Counted from the first letter of the stretch, positions 8,725 through 17,104 are shown. The stretch: DNA of 64,000 nt from Cellulomonas rhizosphaerae (GCF_003470205.1 NZ_QWKP01000223.1:103125-167124), one strand, 5' to 3'. Translations and numbers: made by a program. The notes: generated by a model from the letters alone, not told the origin.

Positions 8725-8794
8725 CGAGCCCGCCGGACTCACCCGACTCACCGTTCGCCGAGCTCAGCGCCCGCCGAGGAGTGCCTTCCGACGC

Positions 8795-9028
8795 TCAGCC
8801 GCCGGCGAAGGGCGGCAGCACGTCCAGCGTCGCACCGGCCGCGACCAGGTCGTCACCCTCGACGCGCACCCCGTCCGCCAGCAGCGCGCACCGCCCCAGC
8901 ACCGCAGCGAGCGCCGGGTGCTGCTCGACCAGAACGGCAGCGACCTCACGGGCCGATCCGGCCCGCACCCGCTCAATGTCCACACCGGCCGCCTCAGCCG
9001 CAGCCGCGAAGTAACGCACGGTGATCAC
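8795..9028 (-). CDS. moaD: Molybdopterin synthase sulfur carrier subunit MoaD
   Basis: This 77-residue ubiquitin-like sulfur carrier begins VITVRYFAAAAEAAG and ends in the obligatory Gly-Gly (LPPFAGG), which is adenylated and thiocarboxylated. The GTG at 9028 overlaps the stop of the DUF6457 gene as GTGA. It is the last gene of the minus-strand Moco run and converges with moaA, leaving about 70 bases between the two stops. Its activating enzyme is probably the MoeZ-like protein encoded at 11694-12815. Confidence 0.93.
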   Translation of the reverse strand: MITVRYFAAAAEAAGVDIERVRAGSAREVAAVLVEQHPALAAVLGRCALLADGVRVEGDDLVAAGATLDVLPPFAGG

Positions 9029-9306
9029 GCGGAGCCGTCCAGACCGGAGGCCCACTGCGCGGCGTGCTGCTCGACGATCCGCAGGATCCGCTCGACGTCC
9101 TCGGGCGTCCCGCCGGCCGAGGCCAGACCTGCGACGAAGAGCGTGACGGGCACCGCGGGCCGCGCGACCTGGTGCGCGACGTCGCTGGCCAGCTCGAGGA
9201 TGCGATCGATGTCGACCAGCGCGCGGTCCACGCCGATCTCGGTCGTCAGCCGGTCCACCCACAGCGGGAGGTCAGCCCCGGGTGCGCGGCGAGGGTCCTG
9301 GCTCAT
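9025..9306 (-). CDS. DUF6457-type small protein of Moco clusters
   Basis: This 93-residue helical protein (MSQDPRRAPGADLPLWVDRL) contains VDIDRILELASDVAHQVARPAVPVT-like helices (here VDIDRILELASDVAHQVARP). Short proteins of this type, annotated as DUF6457, recur next to or fused with MobA in actinobacterial molybdenum clusters. The molecular role is unknown. It overlaps mobA upstream (ATGA at 9303-9306) and moaD downstream (GTGA), so it is embedded in the pathway operon. The family assignment is from memory of the domain and context. Confidence 0.8.
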   Translation of the reverse strand: MSQDPRRAPGADLPLWVDRLTTEIGVDRALVDIDRILELASDVAHQVARPAVPVTLFVAGLASAGGTPEDVERILRIVEQHAAQWASGLDGSA

Positions 9307-9920
9307 GGTGCTGCTCCGTCGCGTCGGGGGCCGTCGTGGGGTTCGATCGTGCCACGCAGGGACGCGTCGAGGCGACGGACGTCGGACCAGGTGTCGGCAT
9401 CCGCCCCGAGGTCGCCGACGTCGGGCACGTCGACCAGGTCGAGGCCGGCGACGAGCGACCGCATCGAGGCGCCCGCGGGATCGCCGAGGCGCTCCAGCGC
9501 GCCGGCCAGGATGGACCGACGGTAGGCCGCGACGAGGTGCTGCGGCCGACCGTCGGCGACGAGCCGAGCGCCGTCAGCCTCGCCCACCGCGGCGAGCAGC
9601 GCGGGCACAGCCTCCGCCCCGCGCGGGACGTCGCAGCCCAGGACCACGACGACCGGGGCCGACGAGGCGACGAGGTGCGCCAACCCCGCGGCGAGGCCGG
9701 CGACCGGTCCGCCGCCGGGCGGGTCCTCGAGCACGCGCGCGACACCGGGTCGAGCGACGGGGGGCGGCCCGACGACGACCACGGCCGCGGCCGAGCCGAG
9801 CCCGCCGAGCACGTGGTCGAGCAGCGCACGGCCGGCCACCTCGACGTCCGCCTTCACGACGCCGCCGAGCCGCGAGCCCGCTCCGCCGGCGAGGACGACG
9901 GCGTCGAACGCCGAGGTCAC
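9303..9920 (-). CDS. mobA: Molybdenum cofactor guanylyltransferase MobA-like
   Basis: This 205-residue nucleotidyltransferase has the N-terminal signature LAGGAGSRLGGVVKAD, a slightly expanded form of LAGGxSxRMGxDK, with the GTP-binding lysine retained. Further on, VVVVLGCDVPRG holds the metal-binding Asp. The enzyme attaches GMP to molybdopterin. The GTG start overlaps the moaC stop (GTGA), and the stop overlaps the DUF6457 start. Similar proteins can transfer other nucleotides (MocA type). The local operon favours the molybdenum role, while the exact nucleotide is not proven. Confidence 0.88.
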   Translation of the reverse strand: MTSAFDAVVLAGGAGSRLGGVVKADVEVAGRALLDHVLGGLGSAAAVVVVGPPPVARPGVARVLEDPPGGGPVAGLAAGLAHLVASSAPVVVVLGCDVPRGAEAVPALLAAVGEADGARLVADGRPQHLVAAYRRSILAGALERLGDPAGASMRSLVAGLDLVDVPDVGDLGADADTWSDVRRLDASLRGTIEPHDGPRRDGAAP

Positions 9921-10390
9921 TCCGGCCGCCGCCAGTCGCCCGACTTCCCGCCCGTCTTCGCCTCGAGCCGCACGTCGGCGATCGACACCGACTTGTCGAG
10001 CCCCTTGACCATGTCGACGACCGCGAGCGCTGCGACCGACACCGCGGTCAGCGCCTCCATCTCGACGCCCGTCCGATCGGCCGTCCGCACCGTGGCGGTG
10101 AGGTGGACACCGTCGTCCTCGACGGACAGGTCGACGACCGCGCCGTGCACGCCGATCACGTGCGCGAGCGGGAGCAGCTCGGCCGTGCGCTTGGCGGCCG
10201 CGATGCCGGCGATCCGCGCGACCGCGAGCACGTCGCCCTTCGGCACGTCGCCCGAGCGCAGCGCCGCCACGACCGCCGGCCCGCACGCGACCCGCCCGGA
10301 CGCGGTGGCCGCGCGGACGGTCGGCTGCTTGTTCGTCACGTCGACCATGCGGGCGTGCCCGGCGGAGTCGAGGTGGGTGAAGTCGCTCAT
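9917..10390 (-). CDS. moaC: Cyclic pyranopterin monophosphate synthase MoaC
   Basis: The gene encodes 157 residues beginning MSDFTHLDSAGHARMVDVT. Family motifs are complete: KGDVLAVARIAGIAAAKRT, LLPLAHVIG, GVEMEALTAVSVAALAVVDM and the catalytic-loop DMVKGLDKSVSI, ending KTGGKSG. MoaC rearranges MoaA's product to cPMP. Upstream moeA ends two bases before its ATG, so the two are co-transcribed. The length is standard. Confidence 0.97.
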   Translation of the reverse strand: MSDFTHLDSAGHARMVDVTNKQPTVRAATASGRVACGPAVVAALRSGDVPKGDVLAVARIAGIAAAKRTAELLPLAHVIGVHGAVVDLSVEDDGVHLTATVRTADRTGVEMEALTAVSVAALAVVDMVKGLDKSVSIADVRLEAKTGGKSGDWRRPE

Positions 10391-10391
10391 G

Positions 10392-11591
10392 TCAGGTCAC
10401 CTTCAGGACGTGGACGGATGCGCCGACGACGACCTCGTCGACCTCGGCGGGAACGACGGCGAGCCCCTCGGCGAGGGCGAGGCGTGCGACGAGGTGCGAG
10501 CCCGAGCCGCGGCCGGTGGCGGGAACCACACGCGCGTCGCCGACGAACCGCACGGGCATGAGCTGCGCGCGCCCCGGAGGCGTGCGCCAGCCCTCGTCGG
10601 CCAGGGCCGTCACGGTCGGACGCTCGACGGCCGCGAGCCCGCGCATCCGACCCAGTGCGGGCCGCACGAACATCTCGAACGAGGCGAACGAGCTCACGGG
10701 GTTGCCCGGCAGCGTCCAGATCGGCGTGCCGCCGGGCAGCCGGCCGAGGCCCTGCGGCTTGCCGGGCTGCACCGCGACGGGCAGGAACTCGACGCCGGGC
10801 GAGTCCGCGAGCGCCGCCTTGACCACATCGAACGCGCCCATGCTGACCCCGCCGGACGTGACCACGCCGTCGACCGAAGGGTCAGCGTCCAGGGAGTGGA
10901 GAAGCTCGAGCAGGGCGGCCGGGTCGTCGCTGACGGGGCCGAGCCGGACGGCCACCGCGCCCGCCTCGGTCACGGCGGCCGCGAGCAGCCAGGAGTTGGA
11001 GTCGGGGAGCTGGCCACGGCGCAGGTCCGTCCCCGGGGGGACGAGCTCGTCGCCGGTCGAGACGACCGCGATCCGCGGGCGGCGGTGGACGAGCGCCGAC
11101 GAGCGGCACGTCGACGCGAGCGCGGCGACGTGCGCGGGCCCGAGCAGCGCGCCGGCGGCAAGGACGAGGTCACCGGGGATCGCGTCCTCGCCGGCGCGCC
11201 GGATGTGGGCCGCCGGCTCCGGGGCGACGCGGATCTCGACGGTCGTCGTGCCGGCGTCGGTCACCTCGATCGGCACGACGGCGTCGGCGCCGGGCGGGAC
11301 GGGAGCGCCCGTCATGATCCGGGCCGCGGTGCCGGGTTCGAGGGCGGGCTCGTCGGGCGATCCGGCGGGCAGATCCGCGACCACGCGCAGCACGGCCGGG
11401 ACCGTCAGGACGTCCGCGCGCCGGACCGCGTAGCCGTCCATCGCGGAGTTGTCCCAGCGGGGCAGCGGCTCGTCGGCCCGCACGTCCTCGGCGAGGACCA
11501 TGCCGAGCGCGTCGGCCAGCCCGACCTCGACGGCGGGCAGCGGTGCCGCGAGCGCAAGCGCTGCCGCACGATGCTCGTCCAACGCGCGCAC
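10392..11591 (-). CDS. moeA: Molybdopterin molybdotransferase MoeA
   Basis: This 399-residue enzyme inserts molybdate into adenylated molybdopterin. The N-terminal SAMDGYAVR and the domain III signature VVTSGGVSMGAFD are intact. The LPGNPVSSF motif and a C-terminal beta domain are also present. It starts with GTG at 11591 behind an AAGGGG six bases away. It is the first gene of the run moeA-moaC-mobA-DUF6457-moaD, in which all but the first junction overlap. Confidence 0.96.
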   Translation of the reverse strand: MRALDEHRAAALALAAPLPAVEVGLADALGMVLAEDVRADEPLPRWDNSAMDGYAVRRADVLTVPAVLRVVADLPAGSPDEPALEPGTAARIMTGAPVPPGADAVVPIEVTDAGTTTVEIRVAPEPAAHIRRAGEDAIPGDLVLAAGALLGPAHVAALASTCRSSALVHRRPRIAVVSTGDELVPPGTDLRRGQLPDSNSWLLAAAVTEAGAVAVRLGPVSDDPAALLELLHSLDADPSVDGVVTSGGVSMGAFDVVKAALADSPGVEFLPVAVQPGKPQGLGRLPGGTPIWTLPGNPVSSFASFEMFVRPALGRMRGLAAVERPTVTALADEGWRTPPGRAQLMPVRFVGDARVVPATGRGSGSHLVARLALAEGLAVVPAEVDEVVVGASVHVLKVT

Positions 11592-11647
11592 GGCGCCCCT
11601 TCCACGGTCCGATCAAGCCTGACCAGCGATCCTGCCACGACCCGCCC

Positions 11648-11664
11648 GCGACCCCGTGGGTCGC
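11648..11664 (-). terminator. Short perfect hairpin between the moeZ-like gene and moeA
   Basis: A 7-bp stem, GCGACCC and GGGTCGC, closes a 3-base loop in the gap between the stop at 11694 and the moeA start. No T-tract follows, as is common for high-GC actinobacterial terminators. It probably separates the two minus-strand transcription units. Confidence 0.4.
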
Positions 11665-11693
11665 TCAGGCTCCGACGGTCGCGGCTCGCCGGG

Positions 11694-12815
11694 TCAGGTC
11701 AGCGCAAGCCAGGCCTGGATGCCGCCCTCGAGGTTGGTGGCCGGGATCCCCGCCGCGCGCAGCACCTCCGCCGCGACCTGCGACCGGCCGCCGACGGCGC
11801 AGTGGACGACGACCTCGCGGTCGCGGGGGATGTCGGCGAGCCCGCTGCCGTCCATCACCCGGCCGAGCGGGACGAGGCGTGCGCCGGGGATCGACGTCTG
11901 CGCGGCCTCCGCCGGCTCGCGGACGTCGACGAGGACGAGCGGGTCGGACGGGTCGGCGAGGCGCAGGGCGAGCGCGGCGGCAGAGATCGTCGGGACGCGG
12001 TCCTCGGGCACATCGGCATCAGTCACAGCAGCATCATCGGGCACGGGACGACGCGACGAGCCCGCCAGCGGAACCTCGCTCCACCGCGCACGCAGCGCGT
12101 CGATCACGAGCAACCGCCCGAGCAGCGGCTCGCCGACGCCGGTCACGAGCTTGACCACCTCGGTCGCCAGCACGGACCCGACCTGCCCGCACAGCGCGCC
12201 GACCACCCCCGCCTCGGCGCACGATGGCACCTCGTCGGGAGCGGGAGCCGTCGGGAACAGGTCGCGCAGGGTGACGCCCGGGCCAGCCGGCGGCCGCGAC
12301 CAGAACACCGAGACCTGCGCGTCGAACCGCAGCACCGACCCCCAGACGACCGGGAGGCCGAGCCGCTCGCACGCGTCGGAGACGAGGTAGCGGGTGGGGA
12401 AGTTGTCCGTGCCGTCGACGACGAGGTCGAACCCGGCGAGGATCTCAGCCGCGTTCTCGCTGGTCAGACGCACGGGAATGGTCTCGACCCGGACGGTGGG
12501 GTCAAGGGCCGCGATCACGTCCGCGGCGCTGTCGACCTTGAGCCGGCCGACATCGGGCGTGCCATGGATGACCTGCCGCTGCAGGTTGGTGAGGTCGACG
12601 ACGTCGTCGTCCACCACCCCGAGCGTCCCGACGCCCGCCGCCGCGAGGTACTGCAGCACGGGCGCCCCGAGCCCGCCGGCCCCGACCACGCACACGCGAG
12701 CGGCCCGCAGGCGGCGCTGGCCGTCGACGCCGATGCCCGGCAGCAGCAGGTGGCGCGAGGCGCGGGCCGTCTGCTCGGGCGTGAGCGGCGGACCGGGTGC
12801 GACGAGCGGGATCAC
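11694..12815 (-). CDS. moeZ: MoeZ/MoeB-type sulfur-carrier adenylyltransferase with rhodanese domain, zinc cysteines missing
   Basis: This 373-residue protein combines an E1-like adenylation domain (about 1-250) with a C-terminal rhodanese domain (about 275-373). The ATP site reads VVGAGGLGAPVLQYLAAAG, and GTDNFPTRYLV and PSCAEAGVVG are present, the latter with the cysteine expected to bond with the carrier. The rhodanese loop HCAVGGRSQ holds a catalytic Cys. The zinc-binding CxxC pairs usual in MoeB/MoeZ are absent: the region after the crossover strand reads SRPPAGPGVT and the C-terminal pair is replaced by RARWSEVPLAG. It likely activates MoaD and perhaps other carriers. It starts with GTG. 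Confidence 0.9.
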   Translation of the reverse strand: MIPLVAPGPPLTPEQTARASRHLLLPGIGVDGQRRLRAARVCVVGAGGLGAPVLQYLAAAGVGTLGVVDDDVVDLTNLQRQVIHGTPDVGRLKVDSAADVIAALDPTVRVETIPVRLTSENAAEILAGFDLVVDGTDNFPTRYLVSDACERLGLPVVWGSVLRFDAQVSVFWSRPPAGPGVTLRDLFPTAPAPDEVPSCAEAGVVGALCGQVGSVLATEVVKLVTGVGEPLLGRLLVIDALRARWSEVPLAGSSRRPVPDDAAVTDADVPEDRVPTISAAALALRLADPSDPLVLVDVREPAEAAQTSIPGARLVPLGRVMDGSGLADIPRDREVVVHCAVGGRSQVAAEVLRAAGIPATNLEGGIQAWLALT

Positions 12816-12846
12816 GCCCTCAACCTACGACCCGGCCCGGACGCGG

Positions 12847-13128
12847 TCAGCCGCCGAACTCGAAGAGGTCGCCGAGCCAGGACTCCTTCTTCTTCTTGCG
12901 GGGCGGCTGGCCGGACGAGTCGTAGCGGCGGTCATCGGTGTAGCGGCGGTCGTCGGAGTACCGCGCCGGCGCGGGGACGGACGACGGGGCCGACGACGGC
13001 GCCCGGTCGATGATCTTGTCCAGCTCGCCGCGGTCCAGCCACACCCCGCGGCACGTGGGGCAGTAGTCGATCTCCACCCCCTGCCGCTCGGACATCACCA
13101 GCTCGGCCTGGTCGACGGGGCAGCGCAT
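12847..13128 (-). CDS. TFIIB-type zinc ribbon protein
   Basis: This 93-residue protein begins MRCPVDQAELVMSER. One zinc ribbon is formed by the N-terminal CPVD and CPTCRGVW (spacing about 20 residues), followed by the acidic LDRGELDKII that is typical of the zf-TFIIB family of small bacterial proteins. A repeated YSDDRRYTDDRRYD segment, a basic KKKK patch and a terminal WLGDLFEFGG follow. The last motif also occurs at the end of similar short zinc-ribbon proteins. The function is unknown. It lies alone between the moeZ-like gene and the aminotransferase. Confidence 0.88.
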   Translation of the reverse strand: MRCPVDQAELVMSERQGVEIDYCPTCRGVWLDRGELDKIIDRAPSSAPSSVPAPARYSDDRRYTDDRRYDSSGQPPRKKKKESWLGDLFEFGG

Positions 13129-13196
13129 GGCATCGTCCTTCCGGTGGGCGGGCGACGACGCGACGCCGTCACCGATCCCAACGCGCGACCCGGGCG

Positions 13197-14384
13197 TCAG
13201 GTGCCCGACGAGCGCCCCAGTGACCCCTGCCACACCACGATCCGGTCCACGGCCTCGCGCACCACCTCGACCGACGACGCGAACGACAGCCGCACCCAGC
13301 GGTGCCCGTCCACGGGGTCGAAGTCGGTCCCGGGCGTGAGCGCGACGCCCGCCTCGTCGAGCAGCCGCGCACACCACGTGATCGAGTCGAGGCCGGACGA
13401 CGAGATGTCGGCGTAGAGGTAGAACGCGCCGTCGGCGGGCGCGACCCGCGACCACCCGAGCTCCGGCAGCCGCTCGAGCAGCAGCGAGCGCGACGACGCG
13501 TACCGGGTCACGTTGTCGCGCGCGGCCGCCATCCCGGGGGCCGAGAACGCGGCGACCCCGGCGTGCTGGGCCAGGGCGGGCGGGCACAGCGCCACGTTCC
13601 CTGCGAGCGCGTCGACGGGGGCGACGAGGTCGTCGGGCAGGACGAGCCACCCGAGGCGCCAGCCCGTCATCGCCCAGTACTTGGAGAACGAGTTCACGAC
13701 GACGGCGCCGCGGTCGAGGTACGACGCAGCCGTCGGCACGGACCCGTCGGCGTAGACGATCCCGTGGTAGATCTCGTCGCTGATCAGCCGCACACCGTGC
13801 TCGCCGCACCACTGCGCGAGCGCCTCGAGCTCGCCCGCGTCGATCATCGTGCCGGTCGGGTTGGCCGGGCTCGCGATGACCAGGCCCTCGACCGGCTCGT
13901 CGAGCGCCTCGAGCTGGGCGACCGTCGGCTGGTACCGCGTCTCCGGACCGCACGGCAGCTCGACGACCTCGCAGCCGAGCGCGCGCAGGATGTTCGTGTA
14001 CGCGGGGTACCCGGGCCGGGCCAGGGCCACGCGGTCGCCCACGTCGAACGCGGCGAGGAACGCGAGCAGGAAGCCGCCCGACGAGCCCGTCGTCACCGCG
14101 ACGCGCGCGGGGTCGACCGAGAGCCCGTACCAATCGGAGTAGTGCTGGGCGATCGCCGCACGCAGGCCCGGAGCGCCGAGCGACTCGGTGTACCCGAGGT
14201 CCCCCGCGGTCAGCAGCTCGATCGCCCGGTTCCGCACGACGTCGGACGCGCCGGTCGAGGGCTCGCCCGCGCACAGGTTGAGCACGTGCTCCCCGGCGGC
14301 GCGGCGCGCGTTGGCGGCGGCCAGGATCTCCATCACGGCGAACGGCGGGACGTGGGCTCTCGCGGCGACCTTCACGGGCGCCAT
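13197..14384 (-). CDS. Class I/II PLP-dependent aminotransferase
   Basis: This 395-residue fold-type I aminotransferase has a PLP lysine in VVVNSFSKYWAMTGWRLGW (about residue 235) and the cofactor contacts SPANPTGT and ISDEIYHG. The C-terminal substrate Arg region is WVRLSFASS. The sequence resembles aspartate/alanine/aromatic-type enzymes of the AAT family, but the substrate cannot be read from the residues. It starts with ATG at 14384. The upstream TetR gene ends 17 bases away in the same direction, so the two may share a transcript. Confidence 0.92.
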   Translation of the reverse strand: MAPVKVAARAHVPPFAVMEILAAANARRAAGEHVLNLCAGEPSTGASDVVRNRAIELLTAGDLGYTESLGAPGLRAAIAQHYSDWYGLSVDPARVAVTTGSSGGFLLAFLAAFDVGDRVALARPGYPAYTNILRALGCEVVELPCGPETRYQPTVAQLEALDEPVEGLVIASPANPTGTMIDAGELEALAQWCGEHGVRLISDEIYHGIVYADGSVPTAASYLDRGAVVVNSFSKYWAMTGWRLGWLVLPDDLVAPVDALAGNVALCPPALAQHAGVAAFSAPGMAAARDNVTRYASSRSLLLERLPELGWSRVAPADGAFYLYADISSSGLDSITWCARLLDEAGVALTPGTDFDPVDGHRWVRLSFASSVEVVREAVDRIVVWQGSLGRSSGT

Positions 14385-14400
14385 TGTTCACCCCGGGCGG

Positions 14401-15012
14401 CTAGTCAGCCGGGCGGTAGCGCAGGCCGTCGAGCACGATCCGCAGCGCGCGCTGCGTCTTGGCCGGGTCGCGCCAGTCCGGCGCGGCCATGCAGACGCCC
14501 GAGACGGCGCGCAGCACGTCCATCGTCTCGACGTCGTCCCGGATGCCGCCGTCGGCCTGGGCCGCGTGCAGCAGGGCGTCGCCCGACGAGGTGAGACGGT
14601 CGTGGACATCGGCGAACACGTGCGACGCGTCGTCACCCAGAGCGGAGCGCAGCGCGCCCGCCAGCCCACGCTTCGAACCCGCGTACGCGACGAACTCGAG
14701 GAGCCAGGCCTCGAACGCCGCGCGCGGCTCGAGGGACTCGGCCAGCCGGGCGCCGGAGGCGCAGAGCTCGTCGACGTTGTGCCGGTAGACGGCCTCGATG
14801 AGCTCGATCCGCGTGGGGAAGTTCCGGTAGAGCGTCCCGACGCCCACGCCGGCGCGGCGGGCGATCTCCTCGAGCGACGCGTCCGTGCCGGCCTCGTCGA
14901 ACATCTCGCGCGCCGCCGAGAGCAGCTTCTCGCGGTTGCGGGCGGCGTCGGCGCGCAGGGGTCGAGCGGTCGTCGTCGCGCCCTGCTGACCCACGTGCCC
15001 TACCTCCACCAC
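14401..15012 (-). CDS. TetR family transcriptional repressor of the divergent MFS exporter
   Basis: The gene encodes 203 residues. The helix-turn-helix lies at about 25-70: EKLLSAAREMFDEAG, then EIARRAGVGVGTLYRNFPT, the classic TetR recognition helix. The C-terminal ligand domain includes a DVLRAVSGVCMAAPDW segment. It starts with GTG at 15012 and is divergent from the DHA2 transporter gene 104 bases away. The perfect palindrome at 15042-15056 and the repeated half-site are its likely operator, giving autoregulation and control of the exporter. Confidence 0.92.
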   Translation of the reverse strand: MVEVGHVGQQGATTTARPLRADAARNREKLLSAAREMFDEAGTDASLEEIARRAGVGVGTLYRNFPTRIELIEAVYRHNVDELCASGARLAESLEPRAAFEAWLLEFVAYAGSKRGLAGALRSALGDDASHVFADVHDRLTSSGDALLHAAQADGGIRDDVETMDVLRAVSGVCMAAPDWRDPAKTQRALRIVLDGLRYRPAD

Positions 15013-15032
15013 GCATCGGAAACCGTGAACAC

Positions 15033-15062
15033 TTGCGTAACCGGAGGCGGCCTCCGTATAGT
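15033..15062 (+). promoter_or_regulatory. Promoter of the MFS exporter gene
   Basis: A -35 element TTGCGT (15033-15038) and a -10 element TATAGT (15057-15062) are separated by 18 bases. The transcript would begin near 15070, leaving a leader of about 45 bases before the GTG at 15116, which has GGAGG upstream. The spacer is filled by the TetR-type palindrome. Confidence 0.7.
15042..15056. promoter_or_regulatory. TetR-type operator palindrome in the promoter spacer
   Basis: CGGAGGC-G-GCCTCCG is a perfect 15-base palindrome sitting exactly between the -35 and -10 hexamers. An 11-base direct repeat TAACCGGAGGC occurs at 15038-15048 and again at 15066-15076, so a second half-site follows the -10. 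Repressor binding here would block RNA polymerase directly. Confidence 0.75.
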
Positions 15063-15115
15063 TCTTAACCGGAGGCTCTCTCCACTTCCCCCAATACTAC
15101 GCCGCGGAGGCCCTC

Positions 15116-16582
15116 GTGTCCGCACCCTCAATCTCCGCCGCCCGGCTCGCCTCTCCGCGACTCGTGCTGGCCGCCATCCTCACCACGCAGCTCATGCTCG
15201 TGCTCGACGCGACGATCGTGAACGTCGCCCTCCCGGACATCCAGCGCTCGCTCGGCTTCACCGCCACGGGGCTGTCCTGGGTCATGAACGCCTACACCCT
15301 GGCCTTCGGTGGCCTGCTTCTCCTCGGCGCCCGCGCCGGTGACATCCTCGGCCGCCGCCGCATGCTCCTCGCCGGCGTCACGCTGTTCACGCTGGCCTCG
15401 TTCGTCGGCGGCTTCTCGCAGTCGCCCGGCCAGCTCCTCGCCGCCCGCGCGGTGCAGGGGATGGGCGCGGCGCTCGCCGCACCGTCCGGCCTGGCACTGC
15501 TCATGGCCCGCTTCCCCGAGGGCCGCGAGCGCACGCGCGCCATCGGCTACTACTCCGCCGTCTCGATCGGCGGGTCCGCACTCGGCCTCATCGCCGGCGG
15601 GATGCTCACGCAGTGGGTGTCCTGGCGCTGGGTGCTGTACGTCAACGTGCCGATCGGCATCGCGCTGATCGTCGTCGCCCGGGCCGTGCTGCCCGAGACG
15701 CCCCGTCACCGCGGCCGGTTCGACCTGCTCGGCGCCGCCACCTCCACGATCGGCATGACGTCCCTGGTCTACGGCTTCGTCCGTGCCGCCACGGCCGGCT
15801 GGTCCGACCCGGAGACGCTCGCCGCGTTCGGCGTGGGCGTCCTGCTGCTCACCGCGTTCGTCCTGGTCGAGCTGCGCGCCGAGTCGCCGATCACCCCGCT
15901 GCGGCTGTTCGCCGACCGCACGCGCTCGTCGGCCACCGTGGCCCGCCTCCTGCTGGTCGCCGGGATGATGGGGATGTTCTTCTTCCTCACCCAGTTCCTG
16001 CAGGACGTGCTCGGCTACTCGCCGCTCGCCACGGGCGTCGCGTTCCTGCCGCTGACGATCATGCTGTTCGTCATGTCCCGCGTCAGCGCGACGCTCATGG
16101 CGCGGGTCGGGATGCGGGCGCTCATGGTCGGCGGCCTGACGATGTCGACCGCCGGTCTGCTGATCCTGTCCCAGCTCTCGGCCGACTCGAGCTACCTCGC
16201 GGTGCTCGTCCCGCTGCTCCTGTTCGGCGCGGGCAACGGTCTCGCGTTCGTGCCGCTCACGGCAGCCGGCCTGGCCGGCGTCGCACCTCAGGACGCGGGC
16301 GCGGCGTCCGGGCTGGTGAACGTCAGCCAGCAGGTCGGCGGCTCGCTCGGCCTCGCGATCCTCGTGACCGTGGCCAGCGCCGGGGCGCGTGGTGCGACCC
16401 CCACGGGGACGACCGCCGCCGAGATCGCGCAGCACGCGTTCGTCGTCGGGGCCGACCGGGCGTTCTTCGTCTCGGCACTGTTCCTCGCGGCGACCGTGAT
16501 CCTGCTGGCGATCACCATCCGGCCGGCCAGGGCCACACAGGCCGCGCCGGTGCAGGAGCCGGAGCTCGCGCTCGTCGACTGA
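15116..16582 (+). CDS. MFS transporter, DHA2 (14-TM drug exporter) family
   Basis: This 488-residue membrane protein begins with the DHA2 family signature LDATIVNVALPDIQ at about 30-43 and carries the motif A-like loop GARAGDILGRRRM. About 14 hydrophobic segments are visible. Members export drugs, dyes or metabolites by proton antiport. It starts with GTG at 15116 behind CGCGGAGG. The divergent TetR gene and the operator in the promoter indicate substrate-inducible expression. The substrate is unknown. Confidence 0.93.
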   Translation: MSAPSISAARLASPRLVLAAILTTQLMLVLDATIVNVALPDIQRSLGFTATGLSWVMNAYTLAFGGLLLLGARAGDILGRRRMLLAGVTLFTLASFVGGFSQSPGQLLAARAVQGMGAALAAPSGLALLMARFPEGRERTRAIGYYSAVSIGGSALGLIAGGMLTQWVSWRWVLYVNVPIGIALIVVARAVLPETPRHRGRFDLLGAATSTIGMTSLVYGFVRAATAGWSDPETLAAFGVGVLLLTAFVLVELRAESPITPLRLFADRTRSSATVARLLLVAGMMGMFFFLTQFLQDVLGYSPLATGVAFLPLTIMLFVMSRVSATLMARVGMRALMVGGLTMSTAGLLILSQLSADSSYLAVLVPLLLFGAGNGLAFVPLTAAGLAGVAPQDAGAASGLVNVSQQVGGSLGLAILVTVASAGARGATPTGTTAAEIAQHAFVVGADRAFFVSALFLAATVILLAITIRPARATQAAPVQEPELALVD

Positions 16583-16594
16583 ACCACCAGCACG

Positions 16595-16626
16595 GCAGAA
16601 GGGGCCCGTCCGCGGGTCCCTTCTGC
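16595..16626 (+). terminator. Strong hairpin terminator after the MFS gene
   Basis: GCAGAAGGG...CCCTTCTGC continues inward through one G-T pair and CCCG/CGGG. This makes an uninterrupted 14-bp stem with a 4-base loop, 12 bases after the stop. It lies between convergent genes and can serve both. Confidence 0.85.
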
Positions 16627-16645
16627 GCGTCTCAGGCCAGCGCTC

Positions 16646-17104
16646 TCAGGCGAGGGCGATCCGCACGTGCTCGACGATCCCGTCCGCCGCCGCCTCGATC
16701 TCCGCGAGGCACCGCTCGAAGTCCCCCGGCCCGCCGTACCAGGGGTCGTCGACGTCAGGCGCGTCCGCGGTGGGGTCGAAGCTCCGGAACATGACCGGCT
16801 CGCCCCCGAGCCGCTGCAGCGCCCGCGCGTGCTGCGAGGTCATCGCCAGCACCAGGTCGCGCGACGGCAGGTCCGAAGCACTCACCTGCCGCGCGTGGTG
16901 CCCCTCCCCGGTCGGGTAGCCGTGCCGCGCCAGAACCGCCCGAGCCCGGCGGTCCACCGGGTTGCCGTGCTCCTCGTCGCTGATCCCCGTCGAGTCGACC
17001 TCGACGTCCAGCCCCGCGGCCTCGAACCGCGAGCGCAGCACGATCTCGGCCATCGGCGAGCGGCAGATGTTCCCCGTGCACACGGTCATCACGCGGTAGA
17101 TCAT
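16646..17104 (-). CDS. Low-molecular-weight protein-tyrosine phosphatase
   Basis: This 152-residue protein has the P-loop CTGNICRSP (C-x5-R) at residues 9-17, near the N-terminus as in the family. A DPWYGGPGDF segment at about 120 supplies the general-acid aspartate region. Such enzymes dephosphorylate tyrosine or act on arsenate. Nothing here suggests an arsenic context. The ATG at 17104 overlaps the stop of the upstream GNAT gene (ATGA), so the two are translationally coupled. Confidence 0.93.
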   Translation of the reverse strand: MIYRVMTVCTGNICRSPMAEIVLRSRFEAAGLDVEVDSTGISDEEHGNPVDRRARAVLARHGYPTGEGHHARQVSASDLPSRDLVLAMTSQHARALQRLGGEPVMFRSFDPTADAPDVDDPWYGGPGDFERCLAEIEAAADGIVEHVRIALA

